Origin: Parachlorella kessleri
Taxonomy: Eukaryota; Chlorophyta; Trebouxiophyceae; Chlorellales; Chlorellaceae
Direction: 5' to 3'
Assembly (NCBI GenBank): GCA_001598975.1
Contig: BBXU01002039.1
Location: forward strand, 1 to 17,216
DNA length: 17,216 nucleotides
Within the stretch, counting starts at the first letter, position 1, and the number at the start of each line of letters is the position of its first letter. The position numbers were made by a program, and so were the translations under genes. Below the pieces are notes generated by a model. The model had not been told where the DNA came from and searched no databases. It was given only the letters and a program-made list of their open reading frames with translations. Positions 10,116-17,216 of the stretch are shown in pieces.

Positions 10116-12933
10116 ATGTTTCCTTACTACGCGCTGGCTGGTGTAAGAGAAGGCGGCGCCAGCCGACGGCCAAAGCACCGTGGGGCAGCAGGCAGCCGCA
10201 GGAGAGAGGGCCTGTGGTTCTGGCGCTGGTTCTCCCCCCTGCTGGCCATCTCAGTCGGTAAGGAACGCCTTGGCACCCTCCTGGCCGGGCTTAGCGGCAG
10301 CTTCCAAGCCTGGATGGCAAGCTGGCTTGTTTCCCCCACTTTTGTACCGGAAACTTACACTGCATTGCCTTACCTGCTGATGCAGTTGCCTGGCTAGGGT
10401 ACTTCCACCACTTTGCTGCGCTCAGCCGTCTTCCGTCCAAACTGCCGGACGCCTTCCTCCAGCAGCAGCAGAGCTCCAACGGAGTTTGTGAGGTCCGGCT
10501 TTCTAGGGTGCTACCAGCCCTTGGCAGCGGCAGCACCGACGCCAGGGTTGCTCAAGGCAGCAAGGATGGCGGCGGAGAGCATGGGCCTGACGGAGTGGCC
10601 AACACCCATGAGCGGCGGCGGCTGTATGAGAATATGGCGGCTTCCCTGGCCAGCAAGGGCTTACTTGTTGGTGAGTCAGAGATGCTGCTGAAGCCGCAAC
10701 CAACTCTAGCCTTACAAATCCATTTGCTGAGTATATGCAAGGTGCCTGTGGAGTAGGCGCTGCAGCGCGCGTTTTGGGGCGAGAACGTTGTGTTGCATGG
10801 TTGTCGACAGCAAGTAGGGTCACCGGCAGCGCAGGCAGGCCGGCGGAAGGCAGAGCTAGGTGGCCTAGCCTGTGGCCAGATTCAACCACGCGCACTTGCC
10901 CAAGCCGGCGTTGCTTGTGCTAGTCATGGCTAAGTTGGATCCTCCCGTGGCCCTGCAGGCGGCACCCAGGGCCTCTCCCTCGGCGATCTCTTCCAAGTGC
11001 ACGGCCGCGGCCTGAAAGCCGTTTTACATGAGCTTGACATCCCCGTCCGGGCGGTTGTGATGCCCCTGCTGGATACCAAGGTGTCTGCCTGGCTGCATGA
11101 CGCGCTGGAGCGGCACCTGGTGCCCATCATGCCGGAGGCCGGCATGTGGGTGCAGAACCATGGGCTGTACCACTCCACGGTGTTCCACGCGTCAACACAC
11201 ACGGTGAGCAGGGGCCGGGCTTGTGGAAATCTGTGGCGGTGCGTGCGTCTGCAACCAGCGTGCTTGTGAGCATGCAAGGGCAGATGAGCTGGGGAGGGTG
11301 CCTCTTGTGTTCTTAGGTAGGCAGCAGGCAGGCCCCTGGTGAGGTGGGCTGTACCCAGGGCTGGGGTGTCCCTCACTCCCACGACCTGGGCTCCCCATCA
11401 CATAGCATGGGAGAGGGGGAGGTGGCTCCTTGAGCAGTGAGCCTTCCTGGCAGGCGTTGCTTGCTCAAGTGAGGTCCACCATTGCTAAGGGGGGTGCTAG
11501 GCTTGCTGGGTCGTCACGCAACAACACACGCGGGCCCAGGTGTTGGAATCGTTGGTTGATCCCCTGCCAGCAGCTCCACTTGACTGAGCGTCACGCCACC
11601 AGCTCACAAGGGTGCGCCCTGCTTGGCCTTCTTGCTCTGCAGTCGCCCATTCCGGCAACGCTAGAGCGTGTGGAGGATGAGAAGGAGCGCATCGCCAGCG
11701 TGGCCAGGCAGTCCTGCCCTCTCCGGGTGGTGCTTGAGCGGGTGGTGGCCACCCCTGGGGGCACCGTGCTGGCTTGCTGGCAGCTGGCCAATGGGACTGA
11801 CCCCGCGCGGCTGCGGAGAGAGCTGCGTGCTGCGCTGCCGGAGGCGCCGGCCAAGCAGGTGGGAGTAGTTCCGGGCAGCGGGGAGGGGGTGTGCTGGTGA
11901 GCCATGTACACCTGATCTGTGGGTTGGTCCAGAGGGCAAGCCTCTGGCCGGAAGCAGTGTAGCCATCGCCCCTCTTGAATATGCGTGTCTGTCCTGCACA
12001 GTGGTGCCTGCGCAAGCCAGTGGTACCGGTCTCTGTGGCAGGGGCACATTAGCTTCATAGGCTGGCTCTCAGGTTCCTCTCACCCCACTCTGCGCAGATG
12101 GTGACTGACGAAGCCATCCTGCACACAACCCTGGCACGGGTGGTGGCCCAACCTCGCCTTGCAGAAGATCGGGATGACCAGCCTGCCGATGCCGTGCCGG
12201 GCTCGGCAGGGGCAGCAGCGCTGCAGCGTGCGGTGCATGAGATGACTCAGGAGCTGTGTGGGGTGGAAGCGACCATGGACACACTGTGGTGAGTGGGGCT
12301 GTGTGGAGGGCCGCGTAAGTGTATTGTGCCGAGTAGCGGTCGTCTACTGGCATGATGGGGAGGCATTTCTTACTTTGAAGTCAGGCTTGATAGTTCCGTC
12401 CTTGGATCAGGCGGGCATGAGCATCATCGATGTCCAAGACACATGGTTTGTGATCTTACTTGCCTGCTTGCGATGTTGAGCCTCAGCTTTCTCATGGTGG
12501 CATGTCTCTTCTCGCGGTGAAGGAGGGCTGAGGTGGCTACATGTTCACTGGCGGTTGCAAGGGTCGGTGCTTGGAGGGCTTGAAGGGAGCATTTGTAGAA
12601 TGGCGCAGGTTTGTTGAGGAGCAGGACCGGCTGGCTCTTGCCCTGGAGGGCCGCTTCTCCAAGCACCCGCTGCCGCTGCAGTGCGAGGGGGGCCAGCAGG
12701 CCCAGCGCGCAGTGGCGCGTCACCCCGCTCGACAGCTGCGGGAAGAGCAGCAGCCGCAAGGCAAGATCTTTGGGGAGGCGGGAGCGGGAGGCGGCGAGGG
12801 GCGGCTGGTGGGAGATGAAGGCAAGGGAGCCGACGAGAGGGAGAAGAGCCGACGGCAGGAGGATGCGGGGAGCGTGCTACCGCTGCGGCGCATGGTGCAC
12901 AAGCAGCCCAGGCAGCAGGACAAGAGGCTGTGA
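10116..12933 (+). CDS. Membrane-anchored protein with 2H (LigT-like) phosphoesterase motifs
   Basis: Six exons join in frame: 10116-10257, 10386-10670, 10959-11203, 11643-11858, 12098-12288 and 12609-12933, giving 467 residues. A basic N-terminus (about 1-31) is followed by one hydrophobic helix (about 33-57, LWFWRWFSPLLAISVVAWLG), suggesting a single-pass anchor. After a Gly/Asp-rich linker comes a conserved-looking domain (about 143-390). It contains YHSTVFHAS (His214-Ser-Thr) and ILHTTLARV (His305-Thr-Thr), 91 residues apart. Two H-x-[ST] motifs at such spacing, the second resembling the HITLARV of 2'-5' RNA ligases, are the mark of the 2H phosphoesterase superfamily, which acts on 2',3'-cyclic or 2'-5' linked nucleotides. 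LALALEGRF follows near 370. The tail is a charged, Glu/Lys/Arg-rich low-complexity segment. Gene structure is well supported; the fold is an inference from motifs, and substrate is unknown. The ATG at 10116 was chosen because the frame is closed upstream at 10017. Confidence 0.8.
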
Positions 12934-13932
12934 GGCGCCGTGGGGAGTCTTTCACTGCTGGTGGGGTGCGCCACCAAGGTGCGAGTGCGTGCAAGCAGGA
13001 CGGATGCACTCCCCACTGTGGGGAGCCCGCAGCAGCCCAATGTGTGTACCCATGCTTGAGGACAGTTGGCCTGGTGGGGTTGGGGTCTCTGCGGGCAAGT
13101 GTACATGTAGCATGTCGGAACTGTTCGTGTGTACAACAGTCGTGGCGGCGCGCTTGCGCGATAGCCTATGGCGGAGTGGTAGGGGCTGGCCTGGGACGCC
13201 CTTGCTCATTGACAGTCAGGGCCGGCCTGGCCAACCCCTATGCTGCCGCCTGGTAATGCATGGACTGGCAGGATGATGCATGCTTTCGATTTATGTTCCC
13301 TCCTGTGTTTGAAGAAGCGCTGTGCTTGATGCTGGCTTATTGGCTGGCCAGCATCAAAGCACGGCTGCATCTTACCAAGCGCGAGCATGCTGGCTTGGTT
13401 CCTGACCTGTCTTAGGGTTTGAGATGTCTTTGCACTTTTGTTTAGCAGTTACTTTGGCTTTTGCATTCGTGTGCAGCTGCTGTGTCTGTCCAAGCATTGA
13501 TAAATGCCGCCTGCTGCTGTGCCCGCAAGACTGCTCGATTGGTTTCAAGTCCCTAATTTCTGTGCTAATACTTTCTCTTCCTTAGCAATTAAGGCGTATC
13601 TGCTTTTGCTTTCATGTCTACGTCCTCATGTTTATGTCATGCATTCAGTGATCCGCTGGCTGGTGGTCATGCCTTCGAGCTCAAGCTGTCGCAACTACTT
13701 GTTCGTGCAGTGACTGGCTTCCTTTCGTTTTTATGTCCATGTTCCTCGCTGGGGTGAACTGCTGTCATTATGGGAGGTGCATTCCCTCCACAGCCGGTGT
13801 TGTGGTTGAGCTTAAGAGTACTATCTGCGTTTTGAAGTATCACGCGGTAAGTGGATGTATATGCGGTATATAGGCTTTGCATAGCTAAGGTGTTTGCCAC
13901 GTCCGCTGGCGTGGTACTGTTGGAATTCCTGA
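12934..13932 (+). other. Probable long 3' UTR of the 2H-like gene
   Basis: About 1 kb follows the TGA at 12931-12933 before the first TGTAA signal. It contains no recognisable ORF. From about 13400 it becomes T-rich (CTTTTGTTTAGCAGTTACTTTGG), unlike the coding exons and typical of algal 3' UTRs. A perfect 11-bp hairpin stem lies at 13326-13357. Confidence 0.45.
13326..13357. repeat. Hairpin with 11-bp perfect stem and 10-nt loop
   Basis: TTGATGCTGGC at 13326-13336 is the exact reverse complement of GCCAGCATCAA at 13347-13357. It lies in the presumed 3' UTR of the 2H-like gene. No function is known; an RNA structural element is possible. Confidence 0.7.
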
Positions 13933-13937
13933 TGTAA
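13933..13937 (+). terminator. TGTAA poly(A) signal for the 2H-like gene
   Basis: TGTAA is the nuclear polyadenylation signal of chlamydomonadalean algae. This copy on the plus strand lies about 1 kb after the stop codon of the 2H-like gene and 26 nt before an opposing minus-strand copy. Confidence 0.55.
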
Positions 13938-13963
13938 GGTACCTCCAAGAATGTACGTAAGCC

Positions 13964-13968
13964 TTACA
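13964..13968 (-). terminator. TGTAA poly(A) signal on the minus strand (protease gene)
   Basis: TTACA on the plus strand reads TGTAA on the minus strand. It faces the plus-strand TGTAA at 13933-13937, as expected at the junction of two convergent genes. It would serve the serine protease gene. Confidence 0.5.
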
Positions 13969-14146
13969 CTTCCAGGAGCATTTGGGCCAACTGCGTAAGC
14001 ACTCCATGGCTGTCCCAGTTGGGCGCAGCCAAGGGACGAGCCCGCCCATGTCTGAGGGAGGCACAAGCTTGCCCTATGAAACTGTCAGCCAGCACTTCTC
14101 GAGGCTTGCTTCCAGCCCGGACAATCCCCCATGGGTTCTCAATACA

Positions 14147-14222
14147 TGCCACAGTACCTACAGACGCTGGTACGCCTAGCAGTATGCTGGGTGTACAGCC
14201 TTTGCCACAGTACCTACAGACG
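14147..14222. repeat. 20-bp direct repeat, two copies 56 bp apart
   Basis: TGCCACAGTACCTACAGACG occurs at 14147-14166 and again, identical, at 14203-14222. Flanking bases differ. It may be a local duplication in the 3' part of the protease gene. Confidence 0.85.
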
Positions 14223-14227
14223 GCCTG

Positions 14228-14280
14228 GGGCAGGCAGTTCAGATTGCCATGCACCTCGGGTGCATGGGCCCGCCCTGCCC
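14228..14280. repeat. Nested inverted repeat (cruciform-capable)
   Basis: An inner perfect 9-bp inverted repeat, CCATGCACC (14247-14255) and GGTGCATGG (14259-14267), has a 3-nt loop TCG. An outer 7-bp pair, GGGCAGG (14228-14234) and CCTGCCC (14274-14280), encloses it. Confidence 0.75.
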
Positions 14281-14792
14281 ACTTATATGGCTACCTAACA
14301 CCTTGCACCCCATGCTTGCTGCAGCATCCCCGTGCCGGGTGTCTTGTGTCAGGGGAAGTCCCCTTGTCACGAGCTGGGGTTGCAAGGCCTCCAAGCAGCC
14401 CTGCAAGTGCCGCACATGGCAGCTCTCCCGTCAAGTCAGAGCACAACTGCATGCAGCCCCGTCAGTACGGTTCACTCCTACCTTCTCTCTCTCCACATTG
14501 CCTGCCACCACCACCAAAGTTCACCTCGCATCGTGGGTGACATACCAAAGCCAACCTGACATGCCAGCCCGAAGGCTCCCTTCATCTCAGAAGCACGCCA
14601 TGCCTCCTGCCCCGCGCCATGCCAGCCCCCGCTGCACCACACCGCGCATTCCCCCGCCACTGAAGACCCAGAGCCCTGACCGAAGCTAGCCGCCGTCAGT
14701 GTACTCTGCCCCCACTCTTTCCTCTTTCCGCACCGCCTACCACCATGCTCCCAACCACTACCGTGCCCCGCCCGCCCGCCCACCATACTCAC

Positions 14793-16904
<2,112 letters not shown>

Positions 16905-17216
16905 TACATGTCAGTCAGGGAGGGATGCGTAGCGGGGCAGGTACCCCACTGGCAGGTATAGCCTATGCTTGGCGGCCATGAGGGCAATCAAGCCAGCCAG
17001 CCAGCAGGCGACTACAAGCTCCAGCTCGTGCGTTCCCCTGTGCGCCCCCACACCCACACCCCTTGATTCATGTCGTCCCCCGCCTCAGCAGGAGCGGGGT
17101 ACACTGTCGGGGGACCTGGTGTGAACGGCAAACATACACCTAGCCACAACCTCTCTGGACCGACCCCTCCCCCCCCCGACCCACACACACACACACCACA
17201 CACACACCACCACCAC
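16905..17216 (-). other. Protease intron sequence with CA microsatellite at the window edge
   Basis: No exon for the protease His or Asp regions could be found here. The GDSGGP exon needs an upstream exon ending in phase 1 with a Cys-Ala-Gly type end, which must lie beyond the window. The last 45 bases are C runs and CA/CCA repeats (about 17168-17216). Confidence 0.6.

Larger units (their letters stand above)
13969..14792 (-). other. Unresolved 3' end of the serine protease gene
   Basis: The last certain protease exon ends at 14793 with donor GTGAGT in phase 2, so the stop codon and 3' UTR should lie here. One candidate next exon starts at 14631 (acceptor GTGCAG). It would give GGGW after SSSIPG, similar to RGAAW in the first Cys module, but it then loses the Cys pattern. 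Another ORF on this strand (13964-14254) has Cys residues and ends at the TGTAA. Neither is convincing. The region also holds a 20-bp direct repeat and a nested hairpin. Confidence 0.35.

Noticed and set aside
12545..13136. Several long minus-strand ORFs opposite the last exon of the 2H-like gene
   Set aside because: They are antisense shadows of a GC-rich exon whose plus-strand frame joins five other exons in phase.
17168..17216. CA/CCA-rich right end as a telomere
   Set aside because: It lacks the TTTTAGGG/TTTAGGG-type repeat of green algae and is best read as an intronic microsatellite.

Overview
The window is nuclear DNA of a eukaryote, most likely a chlamydomonadalean green alga. Six spliced protein-coding genes can be rebuilt, all with GT-AG introns, many ending TGCAG. 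Two gene products carry plausible plastid transit peptides. One secreted-type protein has (Ser-Pro)n linkers typical of volvocine extracellular proteins. The two convergent genes each have the algal poly(A) signal TGTAA where they meet. No species can be named from the sequence alone, and there is no sign of bacterial operons, CRISPR, tRNA or rRNA.

Layout, left to right. Three genes lie in tandem on the minus strand: uroporphyrinogen decarboxylase (3' part outside the window; exons at 124-1906), a 16S rRNA m7G methyltransferase of the RsmG/GidB family (2340-4009), and a mitochondrial inner membrane peptidase subunit 1 (4814-6458). A 302-bp divergent promoter region separates the last from a plus-strand gene for a small basic LLPH/YBL028C-type nucleolar protein (6761-7638). 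After about 1.1 kb without a recognised gene comes the minus-strand mitochondrial pyruvate carrier subunit MPC1 (8768-9534), which contains an 18-nt micro-exon. MPC1 is divergent, across 581 bp, from a plus-strand six-exon gene (10116-12933). That gene encodes a membrane-anchored protein with two H-[ST]-T motifs, suggesting the 2H (LigT-like) phosphoesterase fold. It converges on a minus-strand gene for a trypsin-like serine protease fused to Pro-rich linkers and two Cys-rich modules (exons 14793-16814). The protease's N-terminal exons lie beyond the right end.

Most genes are organelle housekeeping: plastid haem/chlorophyll synthesis, plastid (or mitochondrial) ribosome modification, mitochondrial protein maturation and mitochondrial pyruvate import, plus nucleolar ribosome biogenesis. 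They are not an operon and nothing shows that they act together beyond being neighbours. I found no convincing undescribed multi-gene system. The most interesting items are the domain combination, split exon structure and in-frame TGA of the protease gene; the 18-nt exon in MPC1; the membrane-anchored 2H-like protein; and a 29-bp tandem repeat that copies a 3' splice site.
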